From Gallionellaceae bacterium (GTDB lineage: Bacteria > Pseudomonadota > Gammaproteobacteria > Burkholderiales > Thiobacillaceae), in the NCBI GenBank assembly GCA_028714735.1, contig JAQTLU010000001.1, forward strand, positions 1 to 64,000: 64,000 bases of DNA, in the 5' to 3' direction. Shown here piece after piece: positions 47,198-54,992 of the stretch; positions within the stretch are counted from its first letter, which is position 1; every line of letters starts with the position of its first letter. Both the position numbers and the translations under genes were made by a program. The notes under the pieces are model-generated. The model was not told where the DNA came from. It worked only from the letters and a program-made list of their open reading frames with translations, and did no database searches.

Positions 47198-48478
47198 ATG
47201 GACCTGTTCGCCGAAGAATTTTTCTCCCTGGAAGAGGCCGCGGCCAGCGGCACCGCCGGCCGCGCGCCGCTGGAACGCACCACCGGGCGCGACTTTGCCG
47301 CCATCGAATTCGGCCTGCACTGGCAGTCCGGGCAGGCCCGCCACACCGACCTCCATGTCGCCAACCAGTTGAACCTGTGGCGGGACTATTTCCCGCCCGA
47401 GCTGGCGGCCGCCGTGGTCGACCAGCCGGTCGGCCACAGCGTGACGATCGAGTTCGCCCCCGGCCAGCTGGTGCCGGCCTACGAGGCCGCACTCTGCCCG
47501 ACCGTCGAGACCAGGCGCTTCGAGCGCCGCCTGGTCGACGGCCGGCCGATCGAGCCGCACAGTGGCCGCTTCTACCCCAAGGGCCTGATCGCCGGGGTGC
47601 GCGACATCACCTCGGACGACATCATGCCGTTCCGGATCGGCACGATCGAGGGCGCCAGGCTGGTTGCCGATCTCAACCACCCGCTGGCGGACCGGCCGCT
47701 CTTAGTCACGGCACGCATCCTCAAGGCCTGGCAGGCTGGCGCCCAGCGCGGCGGCACCATGCAGGACGTGCCGGAGATGATCACCGGCAAAGGCCCGGGC
47801 ATGCAGGCGCGCTGGCACGACCAGGCGACCGATTTCTTCAGCGCCGACGCCTTCGAGCGCGGCCGCACGGAACCGGACGGGGAGTTCTACCAGGCCGCCC
47901 GGCTGGTCGACCATCTCGACCGCACCGCCACCCGCCAGGTGGAAAAGCTGTACGCCCGCCTGCTGACGCCGGGCGCCCGGGTGCTCGACCTGATGACCAG
48001 TTGGAAATCGCACCTCGACCTGGCGCAAGCGGGCCAGGTGGCCGGCCTGGGCATGAACGCGGAGGAACTGGCCGCCAACCCGGTCCTGGCCGAGCGGCTG
48101 GTGCACGACCTCAACGCCGACCCGCGCCTGCCCTACCCGGACGCCAGCTTCGACGCCGTGGTCTGCACGGTGTCGGTGGAATACCTGGTGCGCCCGTTCG
48201 AGGTCTTCGCCGAGGTGCGCCGGGTGCTCAAGCCCGGTGGCCGCTTCGCGGTGGTGTGCTCGAACCGCTATTTCCCGCCCAAGACGATCCGGGTCTGGGC
48301 CGAGGCGCACCCGTTCGAGCGCACCGGCCTGGTGCTGGAATACTTCCTGCGCGATGGCGGCTACACCGGCCTGAACACCTTCTCGCTGACCGGCCTGTTC
48401 CGGCCCGAGGACGACAAGTACGCCGACCAGACGCCCTGGTCCGATCCCATCCACGCGGTCTGGGGCGACAAGGCTTGA
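47198..48478 (+). CDS. SlyD/FKBP-like domain fused to a SAM-dependent methyltransferase
   Basis: 426 residues. About 70-210 resembles a SlyD-type FKBP prolyl isomerase, especially DITSDDIMPFRIG and the signature DLNHPLADRPLLV. About 225-420 is a class I methyltransferase (DASFDAVVCTVSVEYLVRP and RRVLKPGGRFAVV). Its motif I is unusual: VLDLMTSWKSHL in place of the Gly-rich loop. Substrate unknown. It is followed by acylphosphatase with a start/stop overlap. Confidence 0.78.
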   Translation: MDLFAEEFFSLEEAAASGTAGRAPLERTTGRDFAAIEFGLHWQSGQARHTDLHVANQLNLWRDYFPPELAAAVVDQPVGHSVTIEFAPGQLVPAYEAALCPTVETRRFERRLVDGRPIEPHSGRFYPKGLIAGVRDITSDDIMPFRIGTIEGARLVADLNHPLADRPLLVTARILKAWQAGAQRGGTMQDVPEMITGKGPGMQARWHDQATDFFSADAFERGRTEPDGEFYQAARLVDHLDRTATRQVEKLYARLLTPGARVLDLMTSWKSHLDLAQAGQVAGLGMNAEELAANPVLAERLVHDLNADPRLPYPDASFDAVVCTVSVEYLVRPFEVFAEVRRVLKPGGRFAVVCSNRYFPPKTIRVWAEAHPFERTGLVLEYFLRDGGYTGLNTFSLTGLFRPEDDKYADQTPWSDPIHAVWGDKA

Positions 48479-48747
48479 TCACCCGCCACCTGGTCATCAC
48501 CGGCAAGGTTCAAGGCGTCTGGTACCGCGAGGCCATGCGCATCGAGGCCGAGCGCCTGGGCGTCACCGGCTGGGTGCGCAACCGGCGCGACGGCGCGGTC
48601 GAGGCGATGGCGCAAGGTAGCGAGGAGGCCGTCGACACGCTTATCGCCTGGGCCCGGCGCGGGCCGCCGGCGGCCGTGGTGGCCGATGTCGCTGTTTCCG
48701 AGGGGTCGGGCGCGTACACCGCGTTCGAACGGCTGCCGACCGCATAA
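48475..48747 (+). CDS. acyP: Acylphosphatase
   Basis: 90 residues from a TTG at 48475 that overlaps the stop of the methyltransferase gene (TTGA). The family signature is GKVQGVWYRE with catalytic R18, and GWVRNRRDG with N36. Small cytosolic enzyme that hydrolyses acyl phosphates. The rare TTG start with direct overlap points to translational coupling; no other start in the frame would keep the conserved beta strand. Confidence 0.9.
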   Translation: MITRHLVITGKVQGVWYREAMRIEAERLGVTGWVRNRRDGAVEAMAQGSEEAVDTLIAWARRGPPAAVVADVAVSEGSGAYTAFERLPTA

Positions 48748-48756
48748 CAAAGTGGG

Positions 48757-48825
48757 CGTCATAGCCGCGAACGCGGGTATCCAGTTTATTTTCCGACTGG
48801 GTTCCCGCCTACGCGGGAACGACGA
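48757..48825. repeat. Dispersed repeat element with two GC-rich hairpins
   Basis: Two hairpins in tandem: CCGC-GAAC-GCGG at 48765-48776, and GTTCCCGC-CTAC-GCGGGAAC at 48801-48820. The pattern (GTCAT-like end, CGCG..GCGGG, ATCCAG, then a second CCCGC/GCGGG arm) is typical of small dispersed repeats in betaproteobacteria. It lies between convergent genes, so it may also act as a two-way terminator. Only one copy is seen in the window. Confidence 0.55.
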
Positions 48826-48848
48826 AACCAACAGGACCGAGCGCCTGA

Positions 48849-49379
48849 TCAGGCGTACAGGCTGAGCGTCGGCGCCGGCCGGGGCTCCTGGTCGACATAG
48901 GCGGCGATGGCGGCGGCGGTGGGGTTGGCCGCGGCAGGCTGGCTGCTTTCACTGCCATTTTTCCCCCGGCTCAATTCGATCTGCGCCTGCATGGCCATCT
49001 GGGCAGCCTGGGCGGCCACCGCGCGGTCCTGTGAAGACGGGTCGGCCGGGGCCAGGGCGGCGGCCTGGATACGCCTGGCCTTGTCCAGGGTCTGCTGCGC
49101 GGTCTGGGCCGGCGAGACGTCGATCTTCACCTCCCCGGCCACGGCATACTGCTTGCCGTCGGGACCGCGCGCATACTGGTAGCTGGCGCCGCTGGTCAGC
49201 CCGGCGCCGACCGACAGGTGGGCGGCTTCGTGCTCGCGTACCTTCTGGTCGACCTGCTTGAGTTTCACTACCTGTTGCTGCTGCTCGGGCGTGAGCTGGG
49301 CCTGGCCCGCCACCTGGGCCGGCCGGGCATATTGCAGCGCATAAAGCTCGGCGGAACCGCCGATCGCCCCTACTGGCAT
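48849..49379 (-). CDS. SprA-related putative metalloprotease (CJM1_0395 family)
   Basis: 176 residues if the ATG at 49379 is used; an ATG at 49439 would add 20 residues in what looks like promoter sequence. The core has an HExxH zinc motif in VREHEAAHLSVGAG followed by the conserved YQYARGPDGKQYAVAGEV. It matches the SprA-related family described from Campylobacter and others. The N- and C-terminal parts are Ala/Gln-rich. The zinc protease activity is predicted only. It is divergent from map. Confidence 0.78.
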   Translation of the reverse strand: MPVGAIGGSAELYALQYARPAQVAGQAQLTPEQQQQVVKLKQVDQKVREHEAAHLSVGAGLTSGASYQYARGPDGKQYAVAGEVKIDVSPAQTAQQTLDKARRIQAAALAPADPSSQDRAVAAQAAQMAMQAQIELSRGKNGSESSQPAAANPTAAAIAAYVDQEPRPAPTLSLYA

Positions 49380-49481
49380 GTCGGAAATCGATCCGGATAA
49401 AGTTGTTCCGATCTTAGTCCGCGCTTTACTTTTCGGCATCCCCTTACTACTCTGCCCCGATTCGAATTCAGGTTTTTGCGT

Positions 49482-50288
49482 ATGTCCATCGTCATCAAAT
49501 CAGCCGATGAAGTTGCCAAGATGCGGGTCGCCTGCCGGCTCGCCTCGGAGGTCCTCGACTACATCACCCCCTACGTACAGCCCGGCGTCACCACCGGCGA
49601 ACTGGACAAACTCTGCCACGACTACATGGTCGACGTGCAGGGCTGCATCCCGGCGCCGCTGAATTACGCCCCCCATGGCCACAAGCCCTATCCGAAGTCG
49701 ATCTGCACCTCGGTCAACCACCAGGTCTGCCACGGCGTACCGGGCGACAAGAAGCTGAAGACCGGCGATGTGGTGAATCTGGACATCACCACCATCAAGG
49801 ACGGCTGGCACGGCGACACCTCGCGCATGTTTCCGGTCGGCGAGGTCTCGATCCAGGCCAGGAGGCTGAACGAGATCACCTACGAATGCATGTGGAAGGG
49901 CATCGAGAAGGTCCACCCGGGCGGCCGTTTCGGCGACATCGGCCAGGCCATCCAGCAGTACGCCGAGGCGAACGGCTATTCCGTGGTGCGGGAATTCTGC
50001 GGCCACGGCGTCGGCGCCCGGTTCCACGAGGATCCCCAGGTGCTGCACTACGGCAAGGCCGGCACCGGCGAGACCCTGGTGCCGGGGATGATCTTCACCA
50101 TCGAGCCGATGATCAATGCCGGCCGCAAGGACATCCGCATGCTGGGCGACGGCTGGACCGTGGTGACCAAGGACCACACCCTGTCGGCGCAGTGGGAGCA
50201 CACCGTGCTGGTCACCGAGTCCGGCTGGGAGGTGCTGACCCTGTCGGCCGGGACGCCGCCGCCACCGCCGTTCATCCAGCCGGCCTGA
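49482..50288 (+). CDS. map: Methionine aminopeptidase, type I
   Basis: 268 residues from the ATG at 49482 (TTG at 49476 also in frame). All five metal ligands are visible: two Asp in LDITTIKDGWHGDTS, the His in GHGVGARFHEDP, Glu in FTIEPM and Glu in QWEHTVLV. It removes the initiator Met in the cytoplasm. The gene ends 4 bases before glnD, and a short Pro-rich tail (TPPPPPFIQ) is a local addition. The arrangement map-glnD is common in proteobacteria. Confidence 0.97.
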   Translation: MSIVIKSADEVAKMRVACRLASEVLDYITPYVQPGVTTGELDKLCHDYMVDVQGCIPAPLNYAPHGHKPYPKSICTSVNHQVCHGVPGDKKLKTGDVVNLDITTIKDGWHGDTSRMFPVGEVSIQARRLNEITYECMWKGIEKVHPGGRFGDIGQAIQQYAEANGYSVVREFCGHGVGARFHEDPQVLHYGKAGTGETLVPGMIFTIEPMINAGRKDIRMLGDGWTVVTKDHTLSAQWEHTVLVTESGWEVLTLSAGTPPPPPFIQPA

Positions 50289-50292
50289 CTGG

Positions 50293-52848
50293 ATGGTGGA
50301 TTTCGCCGTCGTCGCACACTGGCGCCAACGGCATGCCACCGAACGCGATCGGCTGATCGAAGCCTACCTGGCCGGCCGCCGCGCCGGGCCGCTGCTGCGC
50401 GGCCTCTCGCGCGCCGCCGACCGCTTGCTGCGGCAGGCCTGGCTGGCCCACGATCTGCCGGCCAACGCCGCCCTGGTGGCCGTGGGCGGTTATGGCCGCG
50501 ACGAGCTGTACCCCCATTCCGACGTCGACCTGCTGATCCTGCTCGACGACACCCTGGCCAGCGTCGAGGAGGCCCGCTTCGAACCGCTGATCGGCCTGCT
50601 CTGGGACCTCGGCCTGCATGTCGGCCACAGCGTGCGCCGGCTGTCGGAGTGCCTGTCTGAGGCGGCCGGCGACATCACCATCCAGACCAACCTGCTGGAA
50701 TCGCGCCTGCTGGCCGGCGACAAGAAACTCTACGCAAACTATCGACGGGACTTCATCGCGCACCTGGACCCAACAGCCTTCTTCGAGGCCAAGCGGCTGG
50801 AGCAGCGCAATCGCCACGGCCGCTTTGCCGACCGCGCCCTGCTGCTGGAGCCCAACTTGAAGGAAAGTCCGGGCGGCCTGCGCGACGTCCAGACCGCAGG
50901 CTGGGTCTGCCAGGCGGTCGGCCTGCCGGCGGAGTTTCCCGGTCTCGCCCGGGCCGGCCTGATGTCGGCCGCCGAGGCGCGCCTGGTCAGCGCCCGGCTG
51001 ACCTTCCTGAGCCATCTGCGCATTCGTCTGCACCTGGCCGTGAACCGCCGGGAGGACCGGCTGCTGTTCGAATTCCAGGAGCGCCTGGCGGCTGAAATGG
51101 GTTACCACGCGGCCGGCAACCAGCGCGCCTCGGAACGCCTGATGCAACGCTATTTCCAGGCCGCGCGCGAGCTTTCGCTGATCAACGAATTCATCCTCGG
51201 CTATGTGCGCGAGCGCCTGTATCCCGATGCCGAAACCACCCCGATCCCGGGCCAGACGGATTTCGTCATCCGCGACAACCGGCTCGACATCGTCGATCCC
51301 GAACTGTTCGCCAGGCGCCCTTCCGCCATCCTGGATGCCTTCCTGGTCCTGCATCGGCAGGACGACCTGAGCCGCTTCACCCCGGCCACGCTGCGCGCGC
51401 TCTGGCGCGCCCGCGGCCGGGTCGATGCCGGATTCCGGCGCGATCCCGGCAACCGCGCGCGCTTCATCGCCCTGTTCCAGCAGTCGCACGGCCTGACGAC
51501 CACGTTGCGCCTGATGCACCGCCTGGGCATCCTGGGCCGCTACCTGCCCGCCTTCGGCCGCATCACCGGCCAGATGCAGCACGACCTCTACCATATCCAT
51601 CCGGTCGACGAGCACACCCTGATGGTGCTGCGCAACCTGCGCCGGATGGCCATGCCCGAGTACGCCCACGAACTGCCGTTCGCGCACCGGGTGATGTGCG
51701 AGTTCGAGCGGCCGGACCGGCTCTACCTGGCCGCCCTGTTCCACGACATCGCCAAGGGGCGCGGCGGCGACCACTCCAGCCTGGGCCAGGTCGACGCCCG
51801 CCGGTTCTGCCGCAGCCACGGCCTCGGCAAGGCGGACGCGGAGGAAGTGGTCTGGCTGGTCGGGCAGCACCTGAGCCTGTCTTCCACGGCCCAGAAACAG
51901 GATCTCGCCGACCCCGAGGTGATCGCCGACTTCGCCCGCCGCTGCGGCAGCGTGGCGCGCCTGACCGCCCTCTACCTGCTGACCGTGGCCGATATCCGCG
52001 GCACCAACCCGGCGATCTGGAATTCCTGGAAGGACAAGCTGACCCGCGAACTCTATCTGGCCAGCCGGCGTCTGCTGGAAGGCCACGAGCCGCATCCGGA
52101 CCAGGTCGAGACCAGCAAGGAGGAGGCGCGCGTAACCCTGCGCCTGTACGGCTTCCCGGACGGGGTCGAGACCAGGCTGTGGCAGGAGCTGGACGACATC
52201 TACTTCCTCCGCCACGAAGCCCAGGAGATCGCCTGGCATACCCGCCGGCTGCTGCCGCTGCTCGGTCGCCATGACATCATCGTGCGCGCCCGCCTGGCGC
52301 CCATCGGCGAAGGGGTCGAGGTGCTGGTGTACGCCCCCGACGAGGAGGCCCTGTTCGCCCGCATCTGCGGCTTCTTCGCCGGCATGCGCTACTCGGTCCT
52401 GCAGGCGCGCATCCACACCACCCGCGACGGCCGCGCCCTGGACACCTTCCTGGTCATGGACGAACAGAGCCGCACCGCCTATCGGGACATCCTCAGCTAC
52501 ATCGAATACGAGCTGACCGCGCTGCTGAAGGCGCACCGGCCCCTGGCCGACATCGCGCCCGGCCGGCTGCCACGCCAGATGAAGGCCTTTCCCTTGCAGC
52601 CCGAGGCCATGCTGACGGCCGGCGTGGACGCCAACAACTGGCTGCTCACCGTCACTGCCGGAGACCGCCCGGGCCTGCTCTACGACATCACCCGCCGGCT
52701 CGGCCACCACGGCGTGATGATCCAGACCGCGCGCATCAACACCCTGGGCCAGCGGGCCGAGGATGTCTTCGTGGTGTCCGGAGAGCACCTGGCGCAGCCG
52801 GATACCCGGCTGGCGATCGAGCGTGAACTGATCGCGGCGCTTGGTTAG
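50293..52848 (+). CDS. glnD: Bifunctional PII uridylyltransferase / uridylyl-removing enzyme
   Basis: 851 residues. The nucleotidyltransferase motif is GGYGRDELYPHSDVDLLIL, followed by the PII-UTase helical domain. The HD domain responsible for removing UMP is at LFHDIAKGRGGDHS. Two ACT domains end the protein (about 690-770 and 800-851, e.g. LTVTAGDRPGLLYDITRRLG); they sense glutamine. GlnD modifies PII according to nitrogen status. Full length. Confidence 0.97.
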   Translation: MVDFAVVAHWRQRHATERDRLIEAYLAGRRAGPLLRGLSRAADRLLRQAWLAHDLPANAALVAVGGYGRDELYPHSDVDLLILLDDTLASVEEARFEPLIGLLWDLGLHVGHSVRRLSECLSEAAGDITIQTNLLESRLLAGDKKLYANYRRDFIAHLDPTAFFEAKRLEQRNRHGRFADRALLLEPNLKESPGGLRDVQTAGWVCQAVGLPAEFPGLARAGLMSAAEARLVSARLTFLSHLRIRLHLAVNRREDRLLFEFQERLAAEMGYHAAGNQRASERLMQRYFQAARELSLINEFILGYVRERLYPDAETTPIPGQTDFVIRDNRLDIVDPELFARRPSAILDAFLVLHRQDDLSRFTPATLRALWRARGRVDAGFRRDPGNRARFIALFQQSHGLTTTLRLMHRLGILGRYLPAFGRITGQMQHDLYHIHPVDEHTLMVLRNLRRMAMPEYAHELPFAHRVMCEFERPDRLYLAALFHDIAKGRGGDHSSLGQVDARRFCRSHGLGKADAEEVVWLVGQHLSLSSTAQKQDLADPEVIADFARRCGSVARLTALYLLTVADIRGTNPAIWNSWKDKLTRELYLASRRLLEGHEPHPDQVETSKEEARVTLRLYGFPDGVETRLWQELDDIYFLRHEAQEIAWHTRRLLPLLGRHDIIVRARLAPIGEGVEVLVYAPDEEALFARICGFFAGMRYSVLQARIHTTRDGRALDTFLVMDEQSRTAYRDILSYIEYELTALLKAHRPLADIAPGRLPRQMKAFPLQPEAMLTAGVDANNWLLTVTAGDRPGLLYDITRRLGHHGVMIQTARINTLGQRAEDVFVVSGEHLAQPDTRLAIERELIAALG

Positions 52849-52866
52849 CTTTCAGCGGTCAGCAGG

Positions 52867-53178
52867 TTACGGCGGCTCGCCTTTGCTGAAGGCTGACGGC
52901 TGATCGCTGACCGCTTCCCCTTGTTCCAGCCGGTAGATCCAGGCCAGCAGCTCGGCCACGGCAATGTACAGCGCCGGCGGGATGCGATCGTCCAGGTCCA
53001 CCTGCATCAGCAGCGCCACCAGTTCGGGCGATTCGTGCACGAACACGCCGGCTTCGCGCGCCCGGGCGATGATCTCGTCGGCCAGGTGGCCGCTGCCCTT
53101 GGCGACCACGCGCGGGGCGCCGTCCTCCGCGCCATAGGTCAGGGCAACGGCATGCTGGCGGTAGTCATCAGCCGGCAT
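52867..53178 (-). CDS. Stand-alone FlhB C-terminal-like protein
   Basis: 103 residues. It matches the cytoplasmic FlhB/EscU C-domain (AVALTYGAEDGAPRVVAKG, then ADEIIARAREAGVFVHESPELVALL) but has neither the membrane part nor the autocleavage NPTH. Such FhlB/YlqH-type proteins exist beside fliK-like genes and can partly replace the FlhB C-domain in export switching. It overlaps the FliK-like gene by 11 bases. Confidence 0.88.
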   Translation of the reverse strand: MPADDYRQHAVALTYGAEDGAPRVVAKGSGHLADEIIARAREAGVFVHESPELVALLMQVDLDDRIPPALYIAVAELLAWIYRLEQGEAVSDQPSAFSKGEPP

Positions 53179-54481
53179 CGGCCAACTCCGCCTGGACGCT
53201 GGACAGGTTCAACTCGGCATCGCGCAGGCGCCGGACCAGTTCGGGCATCGCGGCATTGATCTCGGCCAGGGCCTCCGGCGTGCCCGAACGCAGGCGGATG
53301 CGCAGGCCCAGGGCGCCGATGTCCAGGTCGGCCGCCACCTCGCCCAGCCTGGGCAGGGCCAGGCGCAGTTGGGAACGCCATTTCTGGCCGGCGGCCTGGT
53401 CGTCCGCGTCCCGCCCGTCGCGTTCCTGCACCGACCATTCCGCCATCTGCCCGGGCCAGGCCTGGCCCTGCCATAGGAAGGGACCGCCATCGAGCATGTG
53501 CAATTGCCGACTGGCGAGGCGGGCCGCCTGTTCCGGCATGCCCTCGAGGTCGGGCAGATCCAGGCGCGGCCCGGGCGCTTGCAGCAGGCGGGCCTGGGGT
53601 TCGCGCTGCACGCTTTCCAGGCTCAGCTCGCCGCGTACCCACTTGCCCAGGTGCGATTCGTAAAACAGGCCGCTTTCCTTGACCGTCTGTTGCAGGCGCA
53701 TGGGCAGGATGTGGCTCCCGGCCGCCTTTTCGGCCACCACGCCCTGTGCCGTGGTCAGGGACGATTGCGAACCCAGTGCCGAGCGCAGGCCGTCGACCGC
53801 CTCGCCGGCCATCGTCATGGCCGGGATGGCGGGGCCGGGCAAGGCACTGATCGTCCCGCTGTGGCTTGGTGCGGGCGCCAGCAGCACGGCCGGATTGGCC
53901 ACGATGGGGCGTCCGGCCGAAGCCAGGGCGGCCGAGGCTGTAGCCGTCGTGGCGGCGGTGGTCGTGGCAGCCGTGGCGGGGCTGCCGACCGTGGCTGTGG
54001 CGGCGGTCTGTGTCGCTGCGGCCGGGCTCCCGGGGGCCGACGGCGAAGGCGCCATCGCCTGGAAGGCCGCGCTCGCCGTCGTGGCAACCGCGACCGAAGC
54101 CGCGGGCACCGGCGTCGAGGCCGACACCGGCACGTAGCGCACCAGGGCGTTCACCTGCTGGGCCGCCCGGCTGACGTTCACCGGCTGCGCACTCGCCACC
54201 GCGGGGGTGTTCAACACGAAGGTCGGCCTTGGCGCCGCATTCAGGAAGGTCAGCCGGATGACATCGCCGGGCCGGGCCTGCTTGGGCAACTGCATGTCCA
54301 TGGCCTGATTGCCGACCTGGACCAGGTTGCGCCCGTTCGGCAGGCTGTCGAGCACCTTGCCCTCGTACTGGGCGCCGGGCTTGAACTGGCTGAGCGCCTG
54401 GTCCTTGCCGGCCTGCAATGGTTCCGTGCCCTGGTTCTTGAACCAGGACAGGATCAGTTCCGGCAGCGCGCCGATATTCAT
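53168..54481 (-). CDS. FliK-like flagellar hook-length control protein
   Basis: 437 residues. The N-terminal region (QYEGKVLDSLPNGRNLVQVG) is followed by a long Ala/Thr/Val-rich, probably extended segment (~110-215) and the Flg_hook domain at the C-terminus (KWRSQLRLALPRLGEVAADLD, then LRIRLRSGTPEALAEINAAM). FliK-type rulers set hook length by binding FlhB; the partner here may be the stand-alone FlhB tail in the same unit. No other flagellar genes are in the window. Confidence 0.83.
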   Translation of the reverse strand: MNIGALPELILSWFKNQGTEPLQAGKDQALSQFKPGAQYEGKVLDSLPNGRNLVQVGNQAMDMQLPKQARPGDVIRLTFLNAAPRPTFVLNTPAVASAQPVNVSRAAQQVNALVRYVPVSASTPVPAASVAVATTASAAFQAMAPSPSAPGSPAAATQTAATATVGSPATAATTTAATTATASAALASAGRPIVANPAVLLAPAPSHSGTISALPGPAIPAMTMAGEAVDGLRSALGSQSSLTTAQGVVAEKAAGSHILPMRLQQTVKESGLFYESHLGKWVRGELSLESVQREPQARLLQAPGPRLDLPDLEGMPEQAARLASRQLHMLDGGPFLWQGQAWPGQMAEWSVQERDGRDADDQAAGQKWRSQLRLALPRLGEVAADLDIGALGLRIRLRSGTPEALAEINAAMPELVRRLRDAELNLSSVQAELADAG

Positions 54482-54620
54482 GACGGAAGTTCAGTCGGTT
54501 TGGATCGGGGCATCAGCCCCGGTCCGGACAGGGATCGTGGTCATGCGGGCAACCTCCGGCATGGTCTGGCTATGCGACGATATCGGCAGAACCCCATCCA
54601 TCTTGAGCCGGATCAGCGCG

Positions 54621-54992
54621 TCAGGATTCCTGGCCCTTGCGATGCATGGCCACGATCAGCGCCGCCTCGTCGCGCGAGATGCCGCAGCGAGCGGCGATAT
54701 CCGGCGCGATCATGCCCTGGCGGGCATACTGGATGGCGTAGTCGTAGGCGGCGTGGGGGGGCTCCTGCTCGGGCGGCTCGGCGACGCCCAGGCGCACCTC
54801 CAGTTCGTCCAGGCGGTGGCGCAGGGCCGCCACCTCGACGCGCAGTTTTTCGGCCTCTTCATTGCCCACCTGATCGCCAGCCGGTGCCTGCCGGCCCCGC
54901 CGTCTGGAAAAGACGACCCATTCCAGCAGATAGATCACCGTGGCCAGGACCACGGCAATCAGAAGTTCACTCCAGGTCAGGACGATTTCCAT
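54621..54992 (-). CDS. DUF2802 family membrane protein
   Basis: 123 residues: one N-terminal membrane helix (~6-24), a coiled-coil-like stretch (EKLRVEVAALRHRLDELEVRL) and a C-terminal helical domain (YAIQYARQGMIAPDIAARCG, then ISRDEAALI) that looks like a small HTH. I recognise DUF2802, often near flagellar/chemotaxis genes in proteobacteria. Its start overlaps the stop of the giant glycosyltransferase by one base (TGATG). Confidence 0.8.
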   Translation of the reverse strand: MEIVLTWSELLIAVVLATVIYLLEWVVFSRRRGRQAPAGDQVGNEEAEKLRVEVAALRHRLDELEVRLGVAEPPEQEPPHAAYDYAIQYARQGMIAPDIAARCGISRDEAALIVAMHRKGQES

